Shown here one piece after another: positions 36,000 through 48,075 of a stretch of DNA of 64,000 nt. Each line of letters begins with the position of its first letter. The first letter of the stretch is position 1. The notes beneath the pieces were generated by a model. It had not been told where the DNA came from. It ran no database searches and was given only the letters and a program-made list of their open reading frames with translations. Origin of the DNA: Trichobilharzia szidati (taxonomy: Eukaryota > Platyhelminthes > Trematoda > Strigeidida > Schistosomatidae); contig OX235279.1 of assembly GCA_944472155.2 (NCBI GenBank), forward strand, positions 116,118,110 to 116,182,109. The letters are read 5' to 3'. The position numbers were made by a program, and so were the translations under genes.

Positions 36000-36676
36000 A
36001 AACAATGTTGTTCTCAGTTTGGTCTCTCGTAGGCTTTACTTTAATATACATAGCTGTACATAAAGAGTTTAATCAATGGTAGTTGGAAATACAGCAGTAG
36101 TGACAACTACAACAATTACAGCGATAATAAAAGTAGGGGTGGTGAGAAGTGACAAGAATAATAAAGATAGCGGGATAATTTAAACATGTCAGTAATAAAA
36201 TTAGGTCAAAATTTTATATAAATGGGGAGTTACGTAGTGTGAAAGATCAAGTTAATAAACAATAATCGTTCAAATAAAAAATAATAGGAGCATGAAATTG
36301 GTGAAAGGTTTCAACTGGTTTACTAGATTTACCCAGACCGGAGGGAACGGAAGAAAGGTAGAATAAACTTCCTTTTAATTAAAAGGCTATGCTTACTTTC
36401 CTGAATGTCTATAGCTTCAAACATGTGTAGAAGACGACCAAGGATTCCATTCAAAAAGTTCTGTGGAATACTATTAACAACCATCACAGTGCTGCTTCTG
36501 TCCCCATAATTACCAGTGTCACTTAAGCAAGACCATGAAGGGGAATGCTTAGTAATGCGCTTGTTAAGTCGCCTACATATTTCCTCTAAACAAGGTTCTC
36601 CATAGGAGTAAACAAATTGATAGAGGAAGCAGTGTAACTTCTTTATATGGCTGTAGACAGTTTTTGAAATAGTCAT
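36000..36676 (-). pseudogene. Penelope-like element, GIY-YIG C-terminal region and 3' end (P1)
   Basis: Minus-strand translation from 36676 shows CFLYQFVYSYGEPCLEEICR then RLNKRITKHSPSW, the layout of the GIY-YIG endonuclease of schistosome PLEs (normally a Cys-containing YxFTCxCG, then R.L..R..EH.P.W). It ends with EAIDIQESKHSLLIKRKFIL, the conserved C-terminus. Several key positions are changed: the CxCG cysteines are lost and EH is KH. The 3' noncoding part (36000-36330) matches 63030-63400. The element is 5'-truncated and dead. The endonuclease would nick target DNA for insertion. Confidence 0.7.
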
Positions 36677-37079
36677 TGACTGGTCACGTATCCCTCTGAT
36701 TGGTGCTTCATGAAGAGCACGAGCTTTAGCTGAGACAGTTATGCATCATTTAAAACCAGATGTTTTAAAAGCATGTCTGTAAAACACGTACCATTTAAAA
36801 AACCTTAAGCGTTTCTCAAATTTATTCGGCTGTCAAACTGAACAAGCTGCAATCAGTAAACAGAATTATGTGCTGACCGAATCTTAAAGTCACACAGCTT
36901 CACCATCAAAAAGACCAGTCGAATTCCTACTTTATTTTCATCAACCTTAAAAATATTCTTCTGTAGCATTAGCAATGAAGCAATTAGAGAATAGCTTCAA
37001 CATCATGAAGTACCCCAAACATTTGTCAACCGCACTTAACAACTGTATAATGATTCTACATCTCCTATGATTCAGAATG
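36677..37079. other. AT-rich DNA, no feature seen
   Basis: Short spacer between PLE P1 and RTE R7; nothing recognised. Confidence 0.4.
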
Positions 37080-37985
37080 GGGGGCTCACTGAAGCCTATG
37101 ATATGAAGGTAGAAGTAAGAAAAAGTTGTCTGCTATTTCTGTTCTCAGTGGACTGGGTCATGTAACAGACAGTGACGAGCAAGAAGACAGAAATGAGTTG
37201 AACAGATAATAATCTAGAAGATCTGAACTTTCAAAATGATTTGTCTTATTTCACACAAACTCGAAGATCTCAGGCGAAAATCAACAAGTTGGCAGAAGAA
37301 ACAGTGAAGGCTGAACTTGTCATGTACATGGAGAAGACAAATGTGATGCAGATACCTAACTAACAAAAATAAGCACCAATCACCATAAACAACAAAATTT
37401 TCAAGTTAGTCACTTCCTTCATTTATACAGGTAGCATCATTTCAACTACAGACAGCACAGGTAAGGAGGCCAAAGGCTGGATGGAAAAGCAAGACAGACA
37501 CTCATTAATCTGAAATAAGTATGGAAATCAACTGGAATCAGTATTATTATGAGCAAAATTCGAATTCTTAACTCTAATGTCAAGTCAGTGAGGGGTTCTA
37601 CATGGTTCAGAGAATTGGCACGAGTCACTAAAAGCATTTTGAACAAGCTACAGACTTTCATCAACAGCTGTCATTGCTCAATACTGAAGACAAGACGGTT
37701 AGAATGGAAATACAACATGGATGTCTGACAAAACCTATCGCCAAAGAAAAAGGAGATGGACTGGACATGCACTAAAAAGACCACTGAATGATATCGCTCA
37801 CCATACAGTCGAGTGGCATATGAATCTGATTCGACGTGGGTGATAAGGAGGAGATAATTTTAAGAGGAAGTGTTAGTCTACGGGTGATCATGCAGCCAGT
37901 CAAAAGGGACAAGAGAGGACAGAGTGAAACACAGATGCCTAGTTGAAGCCCTATATTCTACTTGTAACCCAAGAAAATAATAGTA
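37080..37985 (+). pseudogene. RTE-clade retrotransposon, 3' fragment R7
   Basis: The reverse transcriptase FADD block survives only as LEDLNFQNDLSYF near 37220 (FADD changed to FQND). It is followed by INKLAEETVKAE, SKIRILNSNVKSV near 37555, a WTCTKKTTE-type block and the 3' end GTTGAAGCCCTATATTCTAC. The catalytic aspartates are damaged. Confidence 0.75.
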
Positions 37986-39340
37986 ATATATAAATACATG
38001 GATTATTCCTAGTAACACTGACTTAGTGCGACGGTCTTCACTCTGAAATGTTTTCTGCCCGATGACTAGTCCATAACCAGCAAGATTATACGGTGACTGC
38101 TATCTGACCACTATTAACCTAAAAATTTATAGTTAGTTGTGATTAATCACCACCTTTTTTTAAGTACTGTCAACCCTATCGTTTAAATCCACTCTCATGA
38201 AAATACAGCTCACGTTGAGGAAAAAATGTTAACTTTCAAACATCTAATTTGAAAAAGCTTTTTAACTTAACCTGAAATGCCTCATGTTTTGTAAACTTGA
38301 ATAAGTGATTATAAGCAAAGTAGCTTATTAAATAAATGCTTCTAAGTGTATGTCTTAAAAGCACATTTAAATAAGCTCTTAAATGACCCTCTAAAATATT
38401 TCAGTAAGATAGGCATATTTACTAGATTTAATGAATGACAATTTTTTGTAAAGTGTCTTTAAACTCAGTCGACATGAAAACATGAAAATGATTAAAAGTA
38501 ATTAATACTTTCCTCCCATCCTATGCTTTAATGCCCTAATACAAGTTTATTTCAGGGTTTTCTTTTCAGCGTTTCAGAGTCATTCGAATAATTATTTTAC
38601 TATAGATACAATGATTATTATTACTATTACTGTTAGTAGTATTACTGTCTTTAATTGCTACCGGTGCTACTGCCTATATTAATAATAAGTTTTGAGGGAA
38701 GCAAAGGAATAGCATTAATTACGAGCTAAATTTAGGGCATTTAGTAATGACCTAATTTCTTTTCATCATCATTTAATTTATCTACATGAATTGAAGGCAT
38801 AAAAAACAAACAGACAGACAAACAAACAAAAGAAGCTGACCTTAAACACTGTATAACACAAATTGCTATTGACAATATATTTCGCTTATTTTCTCTTTCT
38901 TTCTTCAGGGTTAAGTAAATTGCTCAAATTTGAAGAAAAAAAAAACAATAATTCAAACTTGGATTCAGTAGTTTTTATTTCCCACAATAAACATAGGTTG
39001 TTTTCTTTCTTTTTGTATTATAAACCCATCTCTATTGTTCAAATCACTATTTGAGGTGAATTTAGTGAGGAAAACCACTTTTTTTCCGAGGTGCATTTGA
39101 CAGATTACTTACCATTGTATTAATCAATGGTTACTATGGCACAAAAGAAAATTGATGCTTATTTGTTTGAATGAACAAGGATGTGAGATTTAATGGATTC
39201 TGAATCTAACTGAAATCATCCTATTGCGCGGTATTCAATTTCTTTTGTCAATAATTGTTATTAAAAATAATCACCCAATAGGTTAATACGGTAGGAATTA
39301 CGACTAAATTGGATTTTTAATTTTCAAGTGTTGGTTTGCA
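37986..39340. other. AT-rich DNA with a CAAA/CAGA-rich microsatellite
   Basis: No gene. An AAACAAACAGACAGACAAAC simple repeat lies at about 38805-38830. Confidence 0.5.
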
Positions 39341-39342
39341 GG

Positions 39343-39545
39343 GATTTAGTTGATTCGACGTTCGATCACGAAACAACTTCATTTGGAGAACAATGGAGCT
39401 GCTTCGTTCAGGTTAGGGAAACTTCGGCAGTTTGCAGCCGTGACCTCACCAAGAATAGGACCCAGTACCGTGGGTTTACAAAGCCAGTCCTTTAACCATT
39501 CAACCACTGGGATGGAATTCAATGTTTCATCACTTCTAGCCTCTG
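39343..39545 (-). mobile_element. Decayed hammerhead-type SINE, copy H6
   Basis: The minus strand has a tRNA-like head, CCCAGTGGTTGAATGGTTAA with GGTACTGGGTCCTATTC, near 39460-39515. The ribozyme region CTGCCGAAGTTTCCC is followed by AACCTGAACGAAGCAGC. The left core is changed at two positions and GAAA has become GAAG. The 3' tail is ACTAAATCCCTGCAAACCA. Confidence 0.65.
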
Positions 39546-39719
39546 CCAATTCGTAATAGCTATTCTAGTGTTCATCACCATACAACTTTAGGATGAAAGT
39601 GCCTGAAGTTCTAGTCATAAGTTTTTACCAGTAGGGTCCACAAAGTTGTACTTGAAAACAGATATTCACCTACGAGATTGGCTGGCAGTAAGAAATTGAC
39701 GGAAATCAGAACTGATGGA

Positions 39720-39900
39720 CCATCATTTCCCGTCCCAGTAGCTGAATGGTTAACGGGCTCGCATTGTATACCTAAAGTAAACCCAAGGGTTTGGTCCCTA
39801 GTGCGGTTATGGATACGTACTGATAAAAGGTCGCAAACTCAAATGAAACAGCCATCTAGTACCCTTCGGTCTGCAGTGATTCTCTAACTGAAGTCATTTT
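39720..39900 (+). mobile_element. Decayed hammerhead-type SINE, copy H7
   Basis: tRNA-like head GTCCCAGTAGCTGAATGGTT with a B-box-like GGGTTTGGTCCCTAG, then GGATACGTACTGATAAAAGG and CTCAAATGAAACAGCC. GAAA is retained but the left core is destroyed. It is oriented opposite to H6, 175 bp away. Confidence 0.6.
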
Positions 39901-40979
39901 GTTATCAGATTTTAGAAATTTAATTCACGGAGATAGAATCCAATATTCGCCTTAAGCTTCCCAACCTAGTAAAACAAAGCCTACCGAAAAATTATAGTGC
40001 TTCACTATCTTTGACGAGAAAATTTTGTTGAAATAAATGCAAATGTTTATTTTTTCCACTTTCCAATTTGTTATTGATTCATTAGCCGAATTTCCTAACT
40101 AAATGCATAATTATTTGTCCTAATTACAGAGGGAAATCTGTATCCTACATATCAAGTCAAAGAATAAAAAATGCATGGGCTTTTTTCACTTAACCTTCAT
40201 TTAGCGTAATCACATAATTGTTTGTAGGCCAGATGCTTATGTTTACACCTACCTCCTACAAGTATCACATGGTCATTGAGTCTAACTGTTAATTCCTAAA
40301 CTTTTATTTGGCCTGATTTTAGTATGACAACCTTGACTATATTTTTACCACTTTGTATACTTCGTGCAGTTATGCCTAGTATTCCCAAGAGCAAACTGCT
40401 TTTAAAGGCCAAAGTGCCTTTTCACATGTCTGTTTATATATGTTGAGATGAATGTCAATCGATGCTGTTAAATTTTGTGATTTAAGTATAAAATGCTTCC
40501 CTAGTATCCAGATACCTAAAACAACATTTGAACTTCCGAAATCTTTAGTTTCATTTTCAGACGTGAAAGAAATAGTGTCTCATCAGTACCACTAATAAGC
40601 ATATTTTATTCTAGCTTTGTATTACCTATCTCCATCCAATGCAGAAAAGAGTAAGGCTTCAAAGTTCAAACTTTTAAAAGTGTCCCATGTCCTACTGCAA
40701 TAAACCAACAGTTTTACAGTAACAGCTTTTTCGTACTGAAAGATGTATAAATAGTGTGATGTTACTGAAAGAATCCAACTACAATTTACGTCAATGCAAT
40801 TAAAAAGATATACCTCGCAGCCTGTATGGAATTTACAGTTATCTTAGTGACTGGTGTCACCAGCTACTTCCCTGAAACTGTCTTACACTAGATGTAGGAA
40901 TAATTGCTATTTGCACTTTGTTATGGTGTTGTGAATAATGAAGGCTGAAAACACATGTTGCTTACTCCTCACTTAAATG
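39901..40979. other. AT-rich DNA, no feature seen
   Basis: No supported gene or repeat. Confidence 0.45.
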
Positions 40980-40983
40980 AAGT

Positions 40984-41287
40984 TGAGGTGAGAGCTGGCT
41001 GCTAGCCAAAGTTGGTAGACAGTAATTGACGTCAATGTTTATGTCCCCAATATTGGTGGTGAGAAAATAAGAACAAAGGCTTTGCGTAGGCGGATACAGT
41101 TAGCATATGGATGATCTGACACAGCCACAAACAGATGCAAGGTTAACTTTCTGTGAGAAACAACCATTCAAAAGACTGTATTTTCTACTAACAATAATCT
41201 ACAATAATGTACATTAAAATCTATAAATATGTGTTGATTTTCCTTAATAAACGATCTGTTGCCTGGCCCTTGTCTTCTGTTGTTACA
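40984..41287 (+). mobile_element. Solo LTR of the miniature LTR family
   Basis: Aligns along its length with the LTRs at 31.8-32.7 kb, starting TGAGGTGAGAGCTGG and ending TTGTTACA. It is diverged and has about 40-50 extra bases (41037-41090). The TATAAATA box and AATAAA are kept. A 4-bp duplication AAGT flanks it (40980-40983 and 41288-41291), as expected after LTR-LTR recombination removed an interior. Confidence 0.88.
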
Positions 41288-41638
41288 AAGTTACAACGAA
41301 AAGTTTGCTCATAAGAGAAGAATCTCAAATTTAGAAGACCAGTATGTGGGGGTCAGATTTGACTGCATTAGTAAACCAATATATTATACCTAAAACATTC
41401 GTTGCCAAAGGTAACATTATGAGATTTGATGTCGTATAGGTATTTAAAAGCGATTGGTATCAACTGAAATTTACAACCAACTGGTCAGCAAACGATCTGA
41501 ATTCAAAGACTGCTTGTTGTAATATATAATACATTCCTGAAGGTGGTATTAAATTTCTACCGTTTCTGCTACCATCAAAATAAAAAGACAGGAAACACAA
41601 AAACACATTCACTAAAAACGCACTGATTTTGTTATAAT

Positions 41639-41735
41639 TTTTTTTATTTTATTTTTATTTATTTTTTTTATTTTGATTACAGCTTGATTCCACACCGTAT
41701 TTTCAGTACAAGTATGGAATTTTCAGCATGGATAT
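41639..41735 (-). repeat. Tail of a SINE-like repeat shared with 56640-56725
   Basis: A T-rich tract is followed by TTTTGATTACAGCTTGATTC, CACACCGTATTTTCAGTACA and TTTTCAGCATGGATAT. The same block occurs at 56640-56725, where it adjoins a tRNA-like head. The T-rich side would be the A-rich tail of a minus-strand element. Confidence 0.6.
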
Positions 41736-44700
41736 AAACATGTCCTTGCAAAAAATGTTCACTTTAAAATTATTTCTCTAATCGTACTTATATATTCCAG
41801 TTTATATAAATCGAAAATTTACTAAAGATTCTGATAAACTATACTTTAGTTCATAACTGTGATGAGAGCATTATTTGTTTTCACAGATCTTAGAGGACAC
41901 AATGGAATTCTTTACTTTTGTTTACTGTGTCTAACCTTACTCTTATACTTCAAAGACGCAATTACTCAACTCAAGGAGAAATAAGGTCAAAAGTAAGAAG
42001 CACCATCTATATTCTGATAACTGTTTATCTCTATTTTTGATTGTTTCTAATTTTTGATCAGTGCTTTCAATAATTCTGAATTTTTGTGGAAAATCACATA
42101 AATTCTACGTGTTTTGATTTCACTACTATCGGTATGTCTTTTTCAATATTCATTGTGCTGTATAACGTGAAACATTGACAAAAATATTAGAAATTTCACT
42201 ACTAACTTTTATTAACAATCCCATTTAAATTATTTTGAGATTTAAGGCAGACTACTTTCAAGTCAATGTAAGTTACTAATCAAGGTTATTCGAAACCACA
42301 AATGAAAGTTATCAAAATCTGAACTAAATTCCAGTGTATCTTGTCACCCATCTTTTCCACAAGTCTCTTTGCAAAAACAATTATGGACTTTACCATCGGC
42401 AAAGTTATCCTTAAATCTGCTGCTAACTAAGAAAGTAATAGTTTGCATAGTATCATTAATTATTCACCCGTAAGCAGTGACAGTAAACAACTAAGTACCC
42501 TCAAACGTCGTGGTAAAAATGTCGTAGCCTGAATCTCTGTTTCTGTCGAAAGTCACTGAAAACAACTATATCAACGACTAATCTTTGCACAACAATGGAA
42601 CAATATGAATGAGATGCTTCTACTGTGGCACAACAAACTAACTTCAGTGAAGTTAACTATAACGATATTCAAGTTTATATGTGCTTAAAAAGAATGAGTA
42701 CTTCTAATAACATTAATTGAAATTGCCTTGGTAGGTAGATAAGCTTGTTTTCATCATAAGCAGTCCTGATATTTTTATTGAGATTTAAGTATTTTCTAAA
42801 TAAAACCTTCATTCTTATTTGAATTTATGTATTTAGCAGTTGGTTTGTCTAACTGTGTGAAAACAGTCTACCAAAGACTGACAGAAGCATTTTATCTTTT
42901 TGTGACTTATCATATGAAGGTTGATGCTGTACATGGTGAAGGCTAAACTGGAAAAGGTAATGCTTTGATCAGTAGAATAAATACTTCATATTTACAGTGT
43001 TTCGATGTGTACTGTTTCCTGAATAACCAAACTACTTTAGAAAATATATGTAGCTCTGTGTTCCAGAATGCTAAAGTTCCTGCCTAGCCATCTGCAGTCT
43101 GTAAAGTTAAATATTCAGAAATCTTATAGTTCCATAAGACAATCTCTAGTGCCGTCACAGCATATGACGAAAATTAATTCATATAATTCAATCATTTTTA
43201 CCACTTAGTTAGGAATTGAAAGTACAAGAGGTTTGAACGATATAAAAAAAAGATGGAAAATGTCTAATTTCTGAGGAAGCACTGCATCATCAATTTGATG
43301 ACATAATACAGACACTGGAAATAAATAAAGTAACCGGAGAATTCACACTAGGTCTTCTTGTATGAAATACAAAATGTCGGTTGAGTTTATCTCCGTGATT
43401 ACCAACTCATTCTGTGCTTCACTCTCCTCTTGGAAAAAACCTACTTGTGGCCTCATGGAATCAGGATGAGAGACAGGATGAATAAGATACCGTTAGGATT
43501 CTATGATCCTTCTAGATACTGGCCAAATATCACTTTCATCTGGTACCCGTATTTATGCAAGACAATTTTTTACACTGCTCAACGGAGTGAGATTTTTTCT
43601 GATATAGCTGTAATAAGTCTCATAGCGTGAACTTGTTCACTAGGAAACCGCCTTGTGTGGGTATACTAGAAATAGGGAGGTGTGATAGAAAACAAAACCA
43701 AATAAATAATTGTGTAACTTTGTTTTAAAGAAGTGACTTTTTGATTCACAACCTTAAACCTTAAAGTACGATAAACATCTTGTATTGATATGAATGAAAT
43801 TCATTCACTCGTTTCTTTGTCAGATGACTGACTAAGCTAAAGAAGAGATTTAGGTGCATCACTCATTTACAATTATTTCTACAATCTGTTTGGGATAGAT
43901 TTAACTGAGAAGTAAACTTAAACGTAAAGAGAAAGTAAAGAAAAACTGTAGATATCTGTGGAAATGAAAGAAAAATAGCTCAGTATTAGATGTGAAATTG
44001 TCATGCCTATTTTGTAAAGAAACGGAAGTCAGTAAATGCGACTAGACGTAGACATTTCCGAATAATCCGTCCCAATCGTCTGTCAATGTCTGTGTTTCTA
44101 ACTGATACAAAATGTTTGTAATTTTCACAAAGTTTAAACCCAAATCAGGCCTACAAATAAGTTTAATAATCAGTCGCTTAATACATTTTCATTAGTATTT
44201 AACTAAGGAAAAAGAATTATGTAATTAAACTTTATTTTTATTTATCCAAAACTTATGAGATTGGTCTGACTGGTGATACTAGGATTACTGAAAATTAAAA
44301 GAAGCAACAGCTGCGAAGAAAGTAACATTCAATGAATTTATAAATTACAGTAGGACTCGTAAGTTTAATACTTTACAAACATTGTTATTTGTACACCTCT
44401 TTTAAGGTTAAATAAATACAAAATCTGGAAATGTTAACGCCAAATAAGTATTAGTTTCAATAAATATTTGATCCTTAGGTGGTGAGTGATAATCTGTTAG
44501 TGTCAATATTAACTGATTAATAATCACATATTAACATATAAACTAAAGTTATTATGGAAGAATTAATATAATTATAAACACCTAGATTGGATAGTATTGA
44601 AATGCAAGGAAACTTCGTGGAAAACAAATAAGTAAATTTAATGTATGTAAACACCAATTATCAACCCCTTCATGCATCTGATCACTGCTTTTTAACCAAA

Positions 44701-44785
44701 CATATTCACACTCTCTTCATTCCGACACTGCTCTTTTTAACTAATTAGCCTTTTTGTCCACGTTCACATAACCGGAGGTATTAGG
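41736..44785. other. AT-rich DNA, no feature seen (3 kb)
   Basis: No supported gene. The ORF at 43430-43630 is unrecognised. Confidence 0.45.
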
Positions 44786-44789
44786 ATGT

Positions 44790-44905
44790 TTCCATTATGG
44801 GTAAATTTTTATTTTGATAAAGTCTCACAGTGTTATACAGTAATGTTTACTGATGACGTTTCGAGCACAATTTATTGCTCATAATCATATCAAGGTGATG
44901 TTACA
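44790..44905 (-). repeat. Stem-loop repeat family, copy C (best preserved)
   Basis: The minus strand reads CTTGATATGATTATGAGCA, an eight-base loop, then TGCTCGAAACGTCATCAG. The 5-bp stem is perfect and is followed at once by GAAAC and GUC, the order expected of the second half of a hammerhead. The left core (TTGATATGA) departs from CTGANGA. Confidence 0.65.
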
Positions 44906-45595
44906 GGTATCTGTTTACATCTCTCTAAATATTTCGCAGTATAAGAAAGATCTGAAGTGAAGTTAGCAGTTATCTCCCTCCTAGTTGCTCCTTTCAGAGT
45001 ACTCAACAACTGCTTTTACAATGTAGCAAGGAATACGTATGTTAGGACAGTAGGATTTGCAAACAAAAATATTCTTACGGCTTTTCTGCAAACAAACCCT
45101 AATTATCTTACCACGGCACATCAGATATCAGCTCAGAGGTTATATTCACTGGCAGTGTTCCTGAATAAACAACAAACTAAAGTATGAGGTTCTTGTATAA
45201 AACGTCCAATTAGGAAATGCTTTCTGATCAGGTAAATTCTCTCTGACGATATTATCTGTTGTGATAACTTGGTCTTCTTGATGAAGGCATTTTCGTCGGA
45301 AAATACAACAGCATAAAGCTTGAGAACTTTAAAAACGAGACTAAGTGAGTAAAGAAACATTGCTGACACCTATGTCACTTAAATTTACAAATTTGCACGT
45401 GTTGGTGTGTCAAAGTTATTGAAAGATAGAAAGTAATATATTTAATAAGTTTTACAATTTATCTTTTGCAAAGTTTATCGTCATTATTCATCTTCAGCTC
45501 TATTTTGTTCAGAGAACCCAGGTACTATTGATTTTTTATTGTTCTTGTAATGTTAACTACACTGTGAATCACTCGTTACAAATCATTCAATTAGT
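44906..45595. other. Unassigned; overlapping ORFs on both strands
   Basis: A plus-strand ORF (44957-45187) and a minus-strand ORF (45133-45369) overlap. Neither shows a motif I recognise. The adjacent PLE sequence suggests decayed element DNA. Confidence 0.3.
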
Positions 45596-45599
45596 CAAA

Positions 45600-46016
45600 C
45601 GTTCACTCCCTTGATCACTGCATTTTGATTTCCATTACGTTGATTACAGAATCATCCATACTAGTGATTTCAGCTGAATCCACTGGGCTAATTCCAGACT
45701 TATGAACTAAGGGTTTCTCAAGGTGTTATATAACCTTTTAGACTAACATTATTTATCATTTCTTCCATTTCCTGTCTTCTCACCCCTCTACATTTCTACT
45801 TTGAAGTGTATGTGAAGTGATCATGACTGGAGCTAAAAATTATAATGCTTACAGTTTGAATGTGATAATTTATAAAAGATTTTTTGCTATAAAATCAACA
45901 GTAAGTCATGCTAATCCATTCTCTTATAACCACATAAATTTCAGATAATTTGAAGGTGATGAGAACCTACGGAACACAGTGACATCATCTACTATACTAA
46001 ATTTGGTTTGTTATTT
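45600..46016 (+). repeat. PLE 3'-noncoding/LTR-like segment (matches 56310-56930)
   Basis: Shared landmarks with 56310-56930 include CTCCCTTGATCACTGCATTT, ATAATGCTTACAGTTTGAAT and TGGTGATGAGAACCT-like blocks in the same order. The junction with the opposite-strand reverse transcriptase is at about 46016. Confidence 0.6.
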
Positions 46017-47400
46017 AATTTACAAAAATTTATCACCTTTAAATTCAAGGCTCATAAATAGCAGTTTCTTCGGCACCGTCTGGATTCTTTCAGGCTTTTC
46101 CCTTAGCTTCATGTTTTTCTCGATAAATATTGGAGGATATCCATTCTCTATGAGGACTTGTCTGAGTCGCCCCAGTTCCCCATCGATTGTATCACTTGAA
46201 CATATCCTCCTTATTCTTGAGGATAAGGAATGGATCAGATTTCTCTTTCTTCTCAAAGGGACCCAGCTATGGAAATTTGTGTACTGACCATTCCATGTTG
46301 GTTTCCTGTAGATCAATCTTTGAAGAGAACCATCAGATCTCCTCTTCATAAAAACATCCAAAAATGGAATTCCGAGTTAATCTCTGATTCCGATGTGAAC
46401 TTGATGGCATGATAGCAGCTGTTGAACTCTTTAGTTATCAATTCGATGTCGGTATTGTCGTCACATATGATGGAAGTATCATCCATGTATCTTTGGTACA
46501 GATGGAAACTGTCGATAGTAGGCAGTAAAATACTATTCTCCAAACTAGCCAAGAAGCAGTCTGCAAGTAAAGGACCCAATGGTGACCCCATTGCCACTCC
46601 ATCTCTTTGTCTATAAATCGTGTTGTTGAACTTGAACTGGACATTTAGAGTGCATCTCAATAGCAGTTCCTTTAAGTAGTGGGTCGGAACACATACGTCT
46701 ACATTACTATCCTCAATGAATTTGCATATAAAGCAGATAGTTTCAGTGAGGCGAACGTTGGTGAAAAGCGAAGTAATATCCATGGATATCATTTTCTTCC
46801 CGGATACATTAGCATCATTTATTGAATCGATGAATTCAAATGAATCAGCAACACTATGGTTGCAGAGGTTATTTCTGATAGGTAGGAGGATTTCTGCGAG
46901 CCATTTGGCAGTAGCATGATATGGGGAATTTGTCATGTCCAAGATTGGACGTAGTGGCACGTTCTCTTTGTGCACTTTTGGCAGACATAAAAACGGAGAA
47001 TCACGGAACCGGAGGGTCGTGTTCACTCGAATAATTCAGAGCTGATAATCGATTCGTTCTTCATCTTCTTTAGCATTTATGTTAGCTTGTCTTCGATTTG
47101 TTCCGTTTGGTCTTTCTGGCTGCTTTCTTTTGAGAATTTGTTTTCATCTGACAAGACTGATAACAATTTATCGATGTAGTCTTGGCGATCCATCAGGACA
47201 ATGCCAGCACCTTTGTCGGGGCGTGTCAGAACCAAGTCTTTGTTCTTTAGAATCTCACGTAGTTACTTTCTGTGCTCGGCTGAAATCAATCTTTTGACGT
47301 TTGGTTTCATGTTGATGTACTGATGGCAGCTATTTAATACTGTAGATTTGAATTGTTCACATGATTTGTTGGACACTGCATTGGCCGCACAAAGTGCACG
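46017..47400 (-). pseudogene. Penelope-like reverse transcriptase (P3)
   Basis: Best-preserved PLE enzyme here. From the minus-strand 5' side: NKDLVLTRPDKGAGIVLMD (near 47220), FLCLPKVHKENVPLRPILD (near 46980), KKMISMDITSLFTNVRLTE, RQRDGVAMGSPLGPLLAD (near 46590), then the catalytic YQRYMDDTSII, a YRKPTWNGQY block and INSLEFKGD-type C-terminal sequence. These are RT motifs in correct order, with the YxDD aspartates intact. Frameshifts at about 46350 and 47030 and a stop near 47260 break the frame. The GIY-YIG domain that normally follows is absent on this strand: sequence after the FKGD block is the unrelated 45600-46016 segment. Confidence 0.85.
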
Positions 47401-48075
47401 CTTTCCAAACTCATCTCTGAACATTATCCGGCATGGTTAGCAAAGGGACAATGTAAGACAATTACTAGCTTAATTCTCGAGCATTTGGTGAACTCAGGCC
47501 ACGTAGCTCCACCAGAGTCGTCTTTCAAAATCATCTACAAAGTGAAACCAAATGGTACAAAGGGCGTCAGGTTTCGGCTTTTGTGTATAGCAGAGGTGTT
47601 GGCAATTCATCAATACAACCCTGAACTCTGTATACAGAAAAAGTTTGTCCTTCACTAATCGTTCCTTGTAAATAAAAAACTTTGATTTTTTTTCATTTTC
47701 ATTTTACTTTAAGTTTGCTTTCGCTTTAATAATTAATTCACTATTTTCACTCTCATATGCTCCTTTTGTATATTTTCACATCCTCTTCACACTTGTTAAA
47801 TTGACGCTCAAATACCTTTATTCTCACTCAGTAGCAATTTTAACCTTATCAAATTTCTATCTTTGTACCGTTGAGTACCACGTAATTTACAACTTTTAAT
47901 TTTCACTTCTAAAGCCACTTCTGAGTAATTATATCAATTATGTTACCCCCTATTAGTCAGTAGATCACTATATATTTTTGTAAGTATAAATACGACAGTA
48001 CAGCCTCTGAAGATGATTTCGTCGATAAAGAAACTGAACTTTTATTATTTTACTGGCTGTTTGATCAATTGTCAC
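47401..48075 (+). pseudogene. PLE GIY-YIG C-terminal part and 3' end, plus strand (P4)
   Basis: Plus-strand reading gives LISEHYPAWLAKGQCKT, LVNSGHVAPPESSFKIIYKV and RLLCIAEVLAIHQYNPELCI then QKKFV, the C-terminal half of a PLE GIY-YIG endonuclease. It is followed by a noncoding 3' region ending near TACGACAGTACAGCCTCTGA. It matches 56935-57620. Its orientation is opposite to the adjoining reverse transcriptase P3. Confidence 0.75.

Noticed and set aside
47990..48040. CTGAAGATGATTTCGTCG plus GAAAC as a PLE hammerhead
   Set aside because: CTGAAGA and GAAAC are present, but I cannot draw a convincing stem II, and the matching copy at 57560 does not keep either box.
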